Of a stretch of 39,846 nucleotides of DNA, positions 14,169 through 21,750 are shown piece after piece; position 1 is the first letter of the stretch, and every line of letters starts with the position of its first letter. The notes beneath the pieces were generated by a model. The model did not search any database and was not told where the DNA came from. It saw only the letters and a program-made list of their open reading frames with translations. This DNA comes from Candidatus Aquidulcis sp. (GTDB lineage Bacteria > Chloroflexota > Anaerolineae > Anaerolineales > UBA4823): positions 1 through 39,846 of the forward strand of contig DYIZ01000047.1 of NCBI GenBank assembly GCA_020723385.1, written 5' to 3'. A program made the position numbers and the translations under genes.

Positions 14169-14197
14169 ATTTTGCCATGAGGCAGGGGGTTTGTCCA
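14169..14197 (-). promoter_or_regulatory. Promoter of the CPFC DsbA gene, copy A of a conserved element
   Basis: TGGACA (14197-14192) and extended -10 TGG-CAAAAT (14174-14169) are separated by 17 bp on the minus strand. The element matches copy B at 13233-13261 nearly base for base, including the TGCC-TCAT-GGCA dyad in the spacer. The surrounding intergenic DNA has diverged, which points to selection on this block. Confidence 0.6.
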
Positions 14198-14253
14198 GAG
14201 GCGAAAGTTAATGCTCACAGCCTCCTCGTCCAATTTCAGTAAATCACAGATTC

Positions 14254-14331
14254 CTGCTCCATGTGAACGGAAGCCCCCACCGGATCCGCCGGATGTCGGT
14301 TGCGCGCAACCGCATCATCCGGTGGGAGCAG
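14254..14331. repeat. Nested inverted repeats downstream of the response regulator gene
   Basis: CCCACCGGAT (14276-14285) pairs with ATCCGGTGGG (14317-14326), and CTGCTCC (14254-14260) with GGAGCAG (14325-14331). Inside lies a perfect 16-bp palindrome, CGGTTGCGCGCAACCG (14297-14312). It lies between two leftward genes and could end the kinase/regulator transcript or be a dispersed repeat. No U-tract is evident. Confidence 0.5.
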
Positions 14332-14389
14332 ACTGCGATATACTGAATTTATTATCCCCAGCCTCGAATTGGTTTCAAACGATAGGCCT

Positions 14390-15127
14390 TTACGACACTG
14401 GCAGCCGCTCATCCCCAATTGCCTGGCCAATTTCTGGGCTGACCAGCATATAGCCTACACCCGGACAACGCAGGAGAATCTTCGGGTGGGAGGGGTCGGC
14501 CTCGAGTTTTTGGCGCAGATACCGGATATAAGCGCGCAAGTAATCCAGGTCATTGCGATACTCCGATCCCCAAACAGCAGTCAAGAGCTGCTCGTGCAGC
14601 ATCACCTGGTTAGCGTGGGTTGCCAGCTCATGCAGCAAGCTGTATTCGGTGGGCGTGAGGTGGACTTCTCGCCCGTGCAAAGTCACATGGCGGCGCGCAA
14701 GATCAATCTTCATATCCCCACAGACAATTTCAGCTTCGGCGGGCGTGGCCGGCTCGCCCTTAGAGCGTTTGATCACCGCCCGGATACGCGCCAATAGCTC
14801 CTTGGCGCTGAACGGCTTGGTAATATAGTCGTCGGCGCCAACCTCGAAGCCTTGCAGCTTATCCGATTCACGTACTTTGGCGGTGAGCATAATGATGGGT
14901 ACATCCGAGAATTCGCGCACCCGCCGGGCTACACCGTAGCCGTCAATCGCGCCCGAAAGGATGATGTCGAGAACGATCAAATCGGGCTGTTCCACCGCTG
15001 CCATCTCGACCGCGTGGTTGCCGCTGCACGCTACCAGGACCTCGTAGCCGGTCGCCGATAGAATTTCGTGTACCAGGCGAACCAGCTTGGGTTCATCGTC
15101 AACGACCAGGATTCGGCCTTTGCTCAT
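14390..15127 (-). CDS. OmpR/PhoB-family response regulator
   Basis: The protein has 245 residues from the ATG at 15127-15125, which overlaps the kinase stop (ATGA). The receiver domain (residues 4-118) has the acidic pair Asp10-Asp11 in V-V-D-D-E-P, phospho-acceptor Asp54 in I-V-L-D-I, and the conserved Lys in Y-I-T-K-P-F. The C-terminal winged helix (about 135-230) contains L-T-P-T-E-Y-S-L-L, D-L-D-Y-L-R-A-Y-I-R-Y-L-R and the terminal G-V-G-Y-M-L of the KdpE/PhoB type. It binds DNA when phosphorylated by the kinase encoded immediately upstream. Its target genes are not evident. Confidence 0.95.
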   Translation of the reverse strand: MSKGRILVVDDEPKLVRLVHEILSATGYEVLVACSGNHAVEMAAVEQPDLIVLDIILSGAIDGYGVARRVREFSDVPIIMLTAKVRESDKLQGFEVGADDYITKPFSAKELLARIRAVIKRSKGEPATPAEAEIVCGDMKIDLARRHVTLHGREVHLTPTEYSLLHELATHANQVMLHEQLLTAVWGSEYRNDLDYLRAYIRYLRQKLEADPSHPKILLRCPGVGYMLVSPEIGQAIGDERLPVS

Positions 15128-16419
15128 ACATCCTCGAGTGATGTTTTGGATTTTGGCAGGGAGAAATACAGCGTGGTCCCCTCGCCGGTTTTGCTTTCGA
15201 CCCAAATGCGTCCCCCGTGGGCTTCGACAATCGCCCGGGCAACCGGCAGCCCCAACCCGGTTCCAGCGATGTGGTAACCGGTTGCCGAGCGGACGCGGAA
15301 ATACTTCTCGAAAATGGGGATCAAATCCTCGGGAGAGATACCAATCCCCTGGTCTGCAATGCTGATGACCACATCTATGGTGCGAATCTCACCCCGGATG
15401 ACGATCAGCCCCCCTTCGGGCGAGTAGCGGATTGCGTTTTCGATGATATTGCGGAAGACTTGTTTGATCCAGCGGGGATCCACTTCCACGAGGGGAAAAT
15501 CCGGGGGAAAATCTACAATGATTCGGTGGTTGTCTGTGCGCCGCTGGGCGTCCGTGGCGACTTCGTTGGCGAACTGTGGCAGCCGCAGGGGCTGCTTTTC
15601 GAGAGCGAGCTGCTCGACCTCGATTAGAGAAGAATCGAGAATATCCTTCAACATGACTTGCATGTTGTCGCACTCGTCTTCGATGAGAGTGAGGAACTCT
15701 TTCTGCTTTTCGATGGGCCACTCGACTTCATCCAATAGGAGCGCTGAGGAATATCCCTTGATCGCTGAAAGTGGCATGCGCAGCTCGTGTGACAGGGTTG
15801 CCATAATCTCAGCGCGCAAGTGCTCTGTACGGCGGCTTTCTCGTACAGCATCGGCCTGGGTTTCCAGGCGGTCGCGGTCAATTGCCAGCGCAATCAGGTC
15901 AGCCAGCGTTTGAACGAAGGGAAGATTTGCCTGGGTGAAGGGGATCGTGTCGTTCAGCGATTCGAGCACCAGCACCCCATATTTTTGCTCCCCCACAACA
16001 ATAGGTGCGGCCAGGACACTGTTTGGAGACACATCGGCATGTATCGAGCGATTGAAAATATCACGGTTGTAGGGGCGCATGTCTGCCATCGCCGCGGCGA
16101 CTTCGACAGGTGTGGGGAGCAAGGTTGCCCGCCCTTCATCGTAAACTTTCCCGGTGATCGATTCCCCGGCGCGCAGCCCCATGTCTTTCAGCACATCCAT
16201 ATCGAAGCCGAATGTGGCCGCCGGGCGGAAAAGGCCTGCCGGTTGATCCCACAACATCGCGACGCCGACATCGGCTTGTTCAACCACGCCGATGATCTTT
16301 TTCATCACAGCATCAAGTAGCTCTGGCAGCTCGAGCGGCGAGGTAATGGTTTTAGCGACTTCGGTTAGAGCGTGTAGCTCTTTGCCCAGGCGTTCTTGGC
16401 CGTTTTGGGTAGCGAGCAT
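15124..16419 (-). CDS. GAF-domain sensor histidine kinase
   Basis: This 431-residue protein has a GAF sensor domain (about 25-175), a HisKA dimerisation domain with His211 in L-S-H-E-L-R-M-P-L-S-A-I-K-G-Y, and an ATPase domain with N-I-I-E-N-A-I-R-Y, I-A-D-Q-G-I-G-I and G-T-G-L-G-L-P-V-A. No transmembrane segment or signal peptide is present, so the sensor is cytoplasmic. The similarity of its core to KdpD-type kinases suits the KdpE-like partner. It is the first gene of a two-gene leftward operon with the response regulator. The signal sensed is unknown. Confidence 0.93.
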   Translation of the reverse strand: MLATQNGQERLGKELHALTEVAKTITSPLELPELLDAVMKKIIGVVEQADVGVAMLWDQPAGLFRPAATFGFDMDVLKDMGLRAGESITGKVYDEGRATLLPTPVEVAAAMADMRPYNRDIFNRSIHADVSPNSVLAAPIVVGEQKYGVLVLESLNDTIPFTQANLPFVQTLADLIALAIDRDRLETQADAVRESRRTEHLRAEIMATLSHELRMPLSAIKGYSSALLLDEVEWPIEKQKEFLTLIEDECDNMQVMLKDILDSSLIEVEQLALEKQPLRLPQFANEVATDAQRRTDNHRIIVDFPPDFPLVEVDPRWIKQVFRNIIENAIRYSPEGGLIVIRGEIRTIDVVISIADQGIGISPEDLIPIFEKYFRVRSATGYHIAGTGLGLPVARAIVEAHGGRIWVESKTGEGTTLYFSLPKSKTSLEDV

Positions 16420-16502
16420 GTGAGTGTGAGTCTCGAATGATGAGGGTGGATACGATGGATTGCTTGAATAATCATATCACGATTCTACTTGTTGCGCTGC
16501 CT

Positions 16503-17111
16503 TTACCCTTTGAGCAGAAATGCGCACTGGGTCAATCCCTGTGGCGTTCGTTCGAGACGTGCGGTCTGTGTTGCCGATAAACCAGTGAGGCGCTCCAATA
16601 AGAAAGCATCCAACTGGCAAAGTTCGGGATGTTCCGGCAGAATGGCGGCATACGGGCAATGGTTGAAGACAATACGCGGCGCATTGGCGCGCGCTTCCCA
16701 ACGCGCCAGGTAATTCATCGTATTGAGGTGATTGACGCCGTGAGTCAGGCGTTGGGTGAGGTTCCCCTGGACTGACTCATGTTCGCCGGAGATATGAGCG
16801 GCGAGTCGTCTGAGCAAGTCAGTTTGCTTTTCAGGTGGTGTCCCGGTCAGCGCGTCTTGCAGGAGAGCGTTCGACAGCCCGTCGAGATTGTGCTGTAACA
16901 CCTGCCGGGTGACGCCGTAGAGCAAGCTTGGGCGGCCTCGTGTCCGAGCGGGGCGCTGCCCAACAAGCTCCACTGCCCCCTCGGAGATCAGAATCGCCAG
17001 GTGGTGGCGAGCGTTGGCGGCGCTCATCTTCAGCGCCCGGCTGATATCTGCTGGTGTGGCTACCTTTTTGATCTGTATATAATCGAGCAGGCGCTGGCGT
17101 GTGGTTTTCAT
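16503..17111 (-). CDS. SufR-like winged-helix regulator with three cysteines
   Basis: The protein has 202 residues from the ATG at 17111; a start at 17138 is possible, but the promoter lies so close that 17111 is preferred. The winged helix (residues 4-65) includes T-P-A-D-I-S-R-A-L, N-A-R-H-H-L-A-I-L and the wing T-R-G-R-P-S-L-L-Y. The C-terminal part keeps C-P-Y-A-A-I-L-P-E-H-P-E-L-C (Cys152, Cys165, the C-x12-C of SufR) and Cys196, but the third family cysteine is replaced near Arg-Leu-Glu-Arg. It may bind a cluster with a non-cysteine ligand. It is divergent from the nuo genes, with an 11-bp inverted repeat between them, so it probably controls them and itself. Confidence 0.8.
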   Translation of the reverse strand: MKTTRQRLLDYIQIKKVATPADISRALKMSAANARHHLAILISEGAVELVGQRPARTRGRPSLLYGVTRQVLQHNLDGLSNALLQDALTGTPPEKQTDLLRRLAAHISGEHESVQGNLTQRLTHGVNHLNTMNYLARWEARANAPRIVFNHCPYAAILPEHPELCQLDAFLLERLTGLSATQTARLERTPQGLTQCAFLLKG

Positions 17112-17118
17112 CACGCCG

Positions 17119-17147
17119 AGTATACTCCTATATGTCAATTATGCAAA
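17119..17147 (-). promoter_or_regulatory. Promoter of the three-cysteine regulator (TTTGCA-17-TATACT)
   Basis: On the minus strand TTTGCA (17147-17142) and TATACT (17124-17119) are 17 bp apart. The -10 ends seven bases before the ATG at 17111, implying a very short or absent leader. The -35 lies inside the left arm of the inverted repeat at 17137-17164, consistent with autoregulation. Confidence 0.55.
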
Positions 17148-17164
17148 TATTGGTTTGCATAATT
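17137..17164. promoter_or_regulatory. Candidate operator: 11-bp perfect inverted repeat between regulator and nuoB
   Basis: AATTATGCAAA (17137-17147) and TTTGCATAATT (17154-17164) are exact complements with a 6-bp spacer, the size expected for a winged-helix dimer site. It covers the -35 of the regulator promoter and ends four bases before the nuoB -35. The sequence differs completely from the sufR/sufC repeat, so the two regulators should have different specificities. Confidence 0.6.
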
Positions 17165-17168
17165 CAGG

Positions 17169-17196
17169 TTGACAGTCCTTCCAAATTCGGTATAAT
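17169..17196 (+). promoter_or_regulatory. nuoB operon promoter (TTGACA-16-TATAAT)
   Basis: TTGACA (17169-17174) and TATAAT (17191-17196) are exact consensus hexamers with a 16-bp spacer. The predicted start near 17203 leaves a leader of about 75 nt before nuoB. Confidence 0.75.
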
Positions 17197-17277
17197 GGGA
17201 GCTTGGCGGTACCCTGCTGTATGCTTCGTTTGATCGAGCAGGTTTCCACCCAGTCCGGTTTGTGGAGGTACGTGCTT

Positions 17278-17955
17278 ATGAGTGAAGAGATCAATTCTCC
17301 CGGTTACGATATTCCCCCTGAGATGCAGGCCCAGGTCAGGATCACTACACTCGATAAAATCTACAACTGGGGTCGGCGTTCGTCCATCTGGCCGATGATG
17401 TTTGGGCTGGCTTGCTGCGCTATCGAGATGATCTGCACCGCTGCCAGCCGCTTCGATTTTGCCCGCTTTGGCATGGAGATCATGCGCCCCAGCCCCCGTC
17501 AAGTAGATTTGATGATCGTCTCGGGCACGGTTACGAAGAAAATGGCGCCGCAGATTGTCCGGCTCTACAACCAGATGCCTGAGCCAAAGTACGTCATCGC
17601 CATGGGCGCGTGCGCCTCGGGCGGGGGCCCTTTCAAGGAAGGCTACAACGTTGTCGCCGGTATTGACCGGTACATCCCGGTGGATGTGTATATCCCTGGC
17701 TGCCCTCCCACGCCCCAGGCTTTGCTGCACGGTTTCATTCGGCTGATGGAAAAAATAGACAAAGAATCGATCAGCACCTCGCGCTGGTATCGCAAAGAGC
17801 CTATCCCGGCGATCCCGGTTCCTATTCTTGGCCCGGATATTTTTGACCCTCGCCAGGCTTCTGCAATCACCGCATACACGCAGGAAAAGCTGGCCAAACA
17901 AACCCAGGCTGAACAAGCCCCAGCGGAACCAGCCGCCGCGCCAGAACAGGCTTAG
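17278..17955 (+). CDS. nuoB: NADH-quinone oxidoreductase subunit B
   Basis: The protein has 225 residues from ATG 17278, which has GGAGG ten bases upstream; an earlier ATG at 17221 would add a poorly conserved stretch. The ligands of cluster N2 are present: Cys46-Cys47 (G-L-A-C-C-A-I-E), Cys112 (G-A-C-A-S-G-G) and Cys142 (P-G-C-P-P-T-P). NuoB lies at the junction of the peripheral and membrane arms of complex I and passes electrons to quinone. An Ala/Pro/Gln-rich tail of about 30 residues ([11 protein letters not shown]) is longer than usual. It is followed 15 nt later by nuoCD. Confidence 0.96.
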   Translation: MSEEINSPGYDIPPEMQAQVRITTLDKIYNWGRRSSIWPMMFGLACCAIEMICTAASRFDFARFGMEIMRPSPRQVDLMIVSGTVTKKMAPQIVRLYNQMPEPKYVIAMGACASGGGPFKEGYNVVAGIDRYIPVDVYIPGCPPTPQALLHGFIRLMEKIDKESISTSRWYRKEPIPAIPVPILGPDIFDPRQASAITAYTQEKLAKQTQAEQAPAEPAAAPEQA

Positions 17956-17970
17956 AACGGAGCAGCCAGC

Positions 17971-19704
17971 ATGGAACAAACACCTACTTTGACCTCGACC
18001 CTCGAGACTCGTTTCCCCGAAGCTGTCGTCCGCGATGAGCGAAAAGGTTTCTCGGGTTATCTCGTCAAACCCGAGAGTTTGATCGAAGTTGCCACATTCA
18101 TTCGGGACGAGATGGGCTACGATTATCTATCTTCCGTCACCGGCGTGGATTATCTGCCGGAAGGCAAGATGGAAGTGGTTTATCACGCTTATAAAAGCAC
18201 CGGCGGCTCGGCGCTCGTCTTCAAAGCGCAGACGCCGCGCGATAACCCGGTTGTGCCCTCGTTGGTACCCCTCTATCCCGGCGCAGACTTGCAGGAGCGC
18301 GAAGCCTGGGATTTGCTCGGCATCCGCTTCGAGGGCCATCCAGACCTGCGCCGCATCCTGATGTGGGAAGGCTTCGAAGGCCATCCTTTGCGCAAAGATT
18401 GGCGCGAGGCTTTCTTTGAAGAAGAAGGCAAACCCTTCAAGAACCGCTGGCCCGAAGGGCGTGCTTACCGCATCGAAGATAAGAATCTCTTCGGCAACAA
18501 CGTGGATTATCCCGCTGGTTTCAACCCCGAAAACTGGACGCTCGATGGCGAAGCTGCCCTGTATGGCTCAGTCGGGCAGGCAGTTCAACCGGATGGATCG
18601 CTGAAAACCGACGCCATCATCGTCAACCTTGGCCCGCAGCACCCCTCCACACACGGCGTTTTCCGCATGGCTGCCCGGCTGGATGGCGAGACCATCGTGG
18701 ATCTCAAACCAGTCATGGGGTACCTGCACCGCAATCACGAAAAGATTGGTGAACGCAACACCTACCTCGGCAACATGCCATTCACCGACCGGCTGGATTA
18801 CCTCTCCTCGATGAGCAACAACTTCGGTTACGCCCTGGCGGTGGAGAAATTAATGGGCATCCGCCCACCCGAACGCGCCGAATACATCCGGGTCATGATG
18901 GCCGAGCTGACTCGTATCTCCAACCACCTCATGGCGATTGGCGCGCTGATGAACGATCTCGGCGCGTATTTCACCCCGATGTTGTACGCACTCGAAGAAC
19001 GTGAGTTGGTTCTCGACATCTTCGAGGCCGTTTCCGGCTCGCGCATGATGTGCAACTATTTCCGCTTTGGCGGTGTGGCGCGTGACTTGCCCGAGGGCAT
19101 CCTGGAGAAAGTGCGCGTCTTGGTTTACGATCGCCTGCCGCGCAAGATGGAAGATTTGGACGTTTACATCACCCAGAGTGAGATTGTCCGCAATCGCTGC
19201 GAAGGGGTGGGTGTGCTGACTCCGGAGCAGGCGATCGCCCTCTCGATGGCGGGTCCTGTCCTGCGGGCGTCCGGCGTCCCCTACGATGTGCGCCGCGCCG
19301 ATCCCTACAGTATCTACGACCGCTTTGAGTTCGATGTGGCAGTCCGCTATCACGGCGACATCTACGACCGGTACCTGATCCGTATGGATGAGATTCGCGA
19401 ATCGTGCCGCATCCTCCAGCAGGTGGTGGATACCATCCCCGAAGGCCGCATCCAGGAAGGCAAGCCCCAGTACCAGGTGCGCGTCCCCGCTGGCGAAGCT
19501 TACGGCCGCGTCGAGGGGCCGAAGGGCGAGCTTGGGTTTTACGTGGTCTCCAACGGGAAACCGAACCCCTGGCGGTATCACGTCCGCGCCCCATCGTTTA
19601 TCAACTTGACTGGTTTGGGGCCAATGTCCATCGGGAACAAGATCGCTGATGTTGTGGCGGTGCTCGGCTCGATTGACATCGTTCTCGGTGAGACTGATCG
19701 GTAG
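17971..19704 (+). CDS. nuoCD: NADH-quinone oxidoreductase fused subunits C and D
   Basis: This 577-residue protein is a NuoC-NuoD fusion. Residues 1-190 are NuoC-like: D-Y-L-S-S-V-T-G-V-D-Y, the E-R-E-A-W-D-L-L-G-I-R-F-E-G-H-P-D-L-R-R segment, and H-P-L-R-K-D-W. Residues 210-577 are NuoD-like: N-L-G-P-Q-H-P-S-T-H-G, then G-Y-L-H-R-N-H-E-K, and the end G-S-I-D-I-V-L-G-E-T-D-R. The subunit helps form the quinone site with NuoB. Fusion is known in E. coli and other groups. GGAG precedes the ATG. nuoI follows after nine bases. Confidence 0.96.
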   Translation: MEQTPTLTSTLETRFPEAVVRDERKGFSGYLVKPESLIEVATFIRDEMGYDYLSSVTGVDYLPEGKMEVVYHAYKSTGGSALVFKAQTPRDNPVVPSLVPLYPGADLQEREAWDLLGIRFEGHPDLRRILMWEGFEGHPLRKDWREAFFEEEGKPFKNRWPEGRAYRIEDKNLFGNNVDYPAGFNPENWTLDGEAALYGSVGQAVQPDGSLKTDAIIVNLGPQHPSTHGVFRMAARLDGETIVDLKPVMGYLHRNHEKIGERNTYLGNMPFTDRLDYLSSMSNNFGYALAVEKLMGIRPPERAEYIRVMMAELTRISNHLMAIGALMNDLGAYFTPMLYALEERELVLDIFEAVSGSRMMCNYFRFGGVARDLPEGILEKVRVLVYDRLPRKMEDLDVYITQSEIVRNRCEGVGVLTPEQAIALSMAGPVLRASGVPYDVRRADPYSIYDRFEFDVAVRYHGDIYDRYLIRMDEIRESCRILQQVVDTIPEGRIQEGKPQYQVRVPAGEAYGRVEGPKGELGFYVVSNGKPNPWRYHVRAPSFINLTGLGPMSIGNKIADVVAVLGSIDIVLGETDR

Positions 19705-19713
19705 GAGCGTGCT

Positions 19714-20325
19714 ATGTATGGATTTGGCGTAGTCAAAGGTTTGGGTGTTGCCCTCAAGCACCTGGTCGAATCATATCTAGATGATATCAAGCGTTGGGGA
19801 TCGCGCTATCGCACGAAAGAAGGCATTGCATACCGCAGCAGTAGCGAAACGCGTGGCGTCTTTACCATTCAATACCCCGAAGAAAAGCTGCCGGTGCCCG
19901 AAGAATTCCGTTTCATCCCCTTTTTGCTCTACGAAACGGATGAAAACGGGAATCAAGCTGACCGCTGCACATCGTGTGGGATTTGCGCCAAAGTGTGCCC
20001 TCCCCAGTGCATTTGGATCGTGCGCACGTCCGATCCCAAAACCGGCAAGCCCATCCCGGCTCCGGCGGAATTCTATATTGACGTGGACATCTGCATGAAC
20101 TGCGGGCTGTGCGCCGAATACTGCCCCTTCGACGCGATCAAAATGGATCACGATTACGAGATCGCAGTTTACGACCGTCTTCACACCAACCTGTACGACA
20201 AGGCAAAGCTGTCCAAGCCGGTCGAATATTACGCCTCCATCCGGCCGACGAATTACGCCCGTGAAGAGGCCGCCCGCGCCGAAGCTGAAGCTGCCCGCGC
20301 CGCCAAGAAAGCCGCGGCGGGATAG
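19714..20325 (+). CDS. nuoI: NADH-quinone oxidoreductase subunit I (2x[4Fe-4S] ferredoxin)
   Basis: This 203-residue protein has two C-x2-C-x2-C-x3-C-P cluster motifs: Cys85, 88, 91 and 95 (C-T-S-C-G-I-C-A-K-V-C-P) and Cys127, 130, 133 and 137 (C-M-N-C-G-L-C-A-E-Y-C-P). They hold clusters N6a and N6b, which carry electrons toward NuoB. The C-terminal tail (R-A-E-A-E-A-A-R-A-A-K-K-A-A-A-G) is an Ala/Glu/Lys helix not found in E. coli NuoI. No genes for membrane subunits (A, H, J-N) or the NADH module (E, F, G) follow, which is unusual. Confidence 0.95.
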   Translation: MYGFGVVKGLGVALKHLVESYLDDIKRWGSRYRTKEGIAYRSSSETRGVFTIQYPEEKLPVPEEFRFIPFLLYETDENGNQADRCTSCGICAKVCPPQCIWIVRTSDPKTGKPIPAPAEFYIDVDICMNCGLCAEYCPFDAIKMDHDYEIAVYDRLHTNLYDKAKLSKPVEYYASIRPTNYAREEAARAEAEAARAAKKAAAG

Positions 20326-20330
20326 GTTGG

Positions 20331-20684
20331 ATGTATAATCAGGATACCGACCTGTTATTCCCGCCCCGCTTGATCCCGGCCCTGCGCAGTTTACGCGGTG
20401 CCGTGTGGCAGGAGCTTGTGGATAAGGTCGCGGCTCAGGAGCCGGCAGCGCTCGACCGCCTGGCATTTGAGTTGCTCATGGTGCGCCTCGGTAGCTGCGC
20501 TTCGTGCCAGGCGGATTCTTATAAAGCGATGCATGGTTGCACGCAGTGCGCTTTACAGATAGTGCGCCGTTTTCGTGGCAGTGATCACGATCTCGTTGCA
20601 ATGTTTCAACAGGCGCTGCAAGATGTGGCCCGGTATTTGGAAAAAACTCGAAAGGTAGAACAAAGTGAATCAGATTACCAGTGA
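20331..20684 (+). CDS. Small four-cysteine protein of unknown function in the nuo operon
   Basis: This 117-residue, mostly helical protein is not recognised. It carries C-x2-C-x10-C-x2-C (Cys56, Cys59, Cys70, Cys73; G-S-C-A-S-C and H-G-C-T-Q-C), a plausible zinc or Fe-S site. The C-terminal 40 residues look like an amphipathic helix ending in a charged tail (R-K-V-E-Q-S-E-S). It begins five bases after nuoI and overlaps the GTG start of the Mrp gene by 20 nt, so it is translationally tied to both. Context suggests a complex I assembly or electron-transfer accessory; this is inference. Confidence 0.75.
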   Translation: MYNQDTDLLFPPRLIPALRSLRGAVWQELVDKVAAQEPAALDRLAFELLMVRLGSCASCQADSYKAMHGCTQCALQIVRRFRGSDHDLVAMFQQALQDVARYLEKTRKVEQSESDYQ

Positions 20685-21744
20685 ACAAGCTGTTCTGGCC
20701 GCGCTTGGAAAGGTACAGGAGCCAGAATTACACAAAGATTTGGTCTCGTTGAACATGATTCGGGATTTGAAGATTGACGGCGGTAAAGTTGCATTTACCA
20801 TAGTTTTGACAACGCCTGCCTGCCCGTTGAAGACCCAAATCGAAAGGGAAGCGCGTAACTCGGTGGCGGCAATACCCGGTGTGACCACCGTCGAAGTCAA
20901 GATGGACGCCAATGTGCCCAATGATGGCCGTTCACGCGGTTTGATGCAATTACCCATCCGCAATGCCATTGCCGTTGCTTCAGGCAAGGGCGGCGTGGGC
21001 AAGAGCACGGTTGCCGTGAACCTGGCGGTTGTGCTGGCGCAGAGCGGCGCCCGCGTCGGGCTGCTCGACGCCGACATCTACGGACCAAATGTGCCCACCA
21101 TGATGGGCGTTTCCAGCCTGCCGCCTCAGACCGGCGAGAAGCTGACCCCCGCTATCGCTTATGGTGTCAAGTTGATGTCCATCGGCTTTCTGGTTAAACC
21201 TGGGCAGCCGCTCGTTTGGCGCGGCCCGATGCTGCACTCTGCAATTCGCCAATTCCTGAGTGATGTTGTCTGGGGCGAGCTGGATTATCTCGTCATTGAT
21301 CTCCCGCCTGGCACCGGTGACGCCGCCCTCAGCCTGGCGCAGAGTCTCCCGCTCAGCGGGGCTGTTATTGTCACCCTGCCGCAGCAAGTCTCCCTAGACG
21401 ATGCCCGCCGCGGGCTGGAGATGTTTCGCATGTTGAACATCCCGATCTTTGGGGTAGTCGAGAATATGAGCTACCTCGAATTGCCAGACGGCGCCCGGAT
21501 GGACATCTTCGGCTCTGGCGGCGGCGAAAAACTCGCCCGCGAGGCTGGTGTGCCCTTTATCGGCCCGATCCCGATGGACCCATCGGTGCGGGTTGGCGGT
21601 GATCAGGGTACGCCAGTGGTTGTGTCCAATCCAGAGTCGCCCGTGGCTCGCGCCTTGTGTGCGATTGGAGAAGACATCGCAGCCAAGATCAGTGTGGCTG
21701 CCATCCAACAAGCTGGCCCAATCCCGATCGAGATGGTTGGATAA
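20665..21744 (+). CDS. Mrp/ApbC-family P-loop ATPase
   Basis: This 359-residue protein starts at a GTG (20665) preceded by AAAGG. An N-terminal MIP18/DUF59 domain (about 5-85, with T-T-P-A-C-P) is followed by a ParA-like ATPase with the deviant Walker [10 protein letters not shown] starting at residue 107, L-D-A-D-I-Y-G-P-N and I-D-L-P-P-G-T-G-D. The family carries or inserts Fe-S clusters; the human homologue Ind1 (NUBPL) is specific for complex I. The C-P-x-C cluster ligands usually found after V-V-E-N-M-S are absent here (E-L-P-D-G instead). Placement right after nuo genes supports a role in maturing complex I. Confidence 0.93.
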   Translation: MNQITSEQAVLAALGKVQEPELHKDLVSLNMIRDLKIDGGKVAFTIVLTTPACPLKTQIEREARNSVAAIPGVTTVEVKMDANVPNDGRSRGLMQLPIRNAIAVASGKGGVGKSTVAVNLAVVLAQSGARVGLLDADIYGPNVPTMMGVSSLPPQTGEKLTPAIAYGVKLMSIGFLVKPGQPLVWRGPMLHSAIRQFLSDVVWGELDYLVIDLPPGTGDAALSLAQSLPLSGAVIVTLPQQVSLDDARRGLEMFRMLNIPIFGVVENMSYLELPDGARMDIFGSGGGEKLAREAGVPFIGPIPMDPSVRVGGDQGTPVVVSNPESPVARALCAIGEDIAAKISVAAIQQAGPIPIEMVG

Positions 21745-21750
21745 TTGCTC

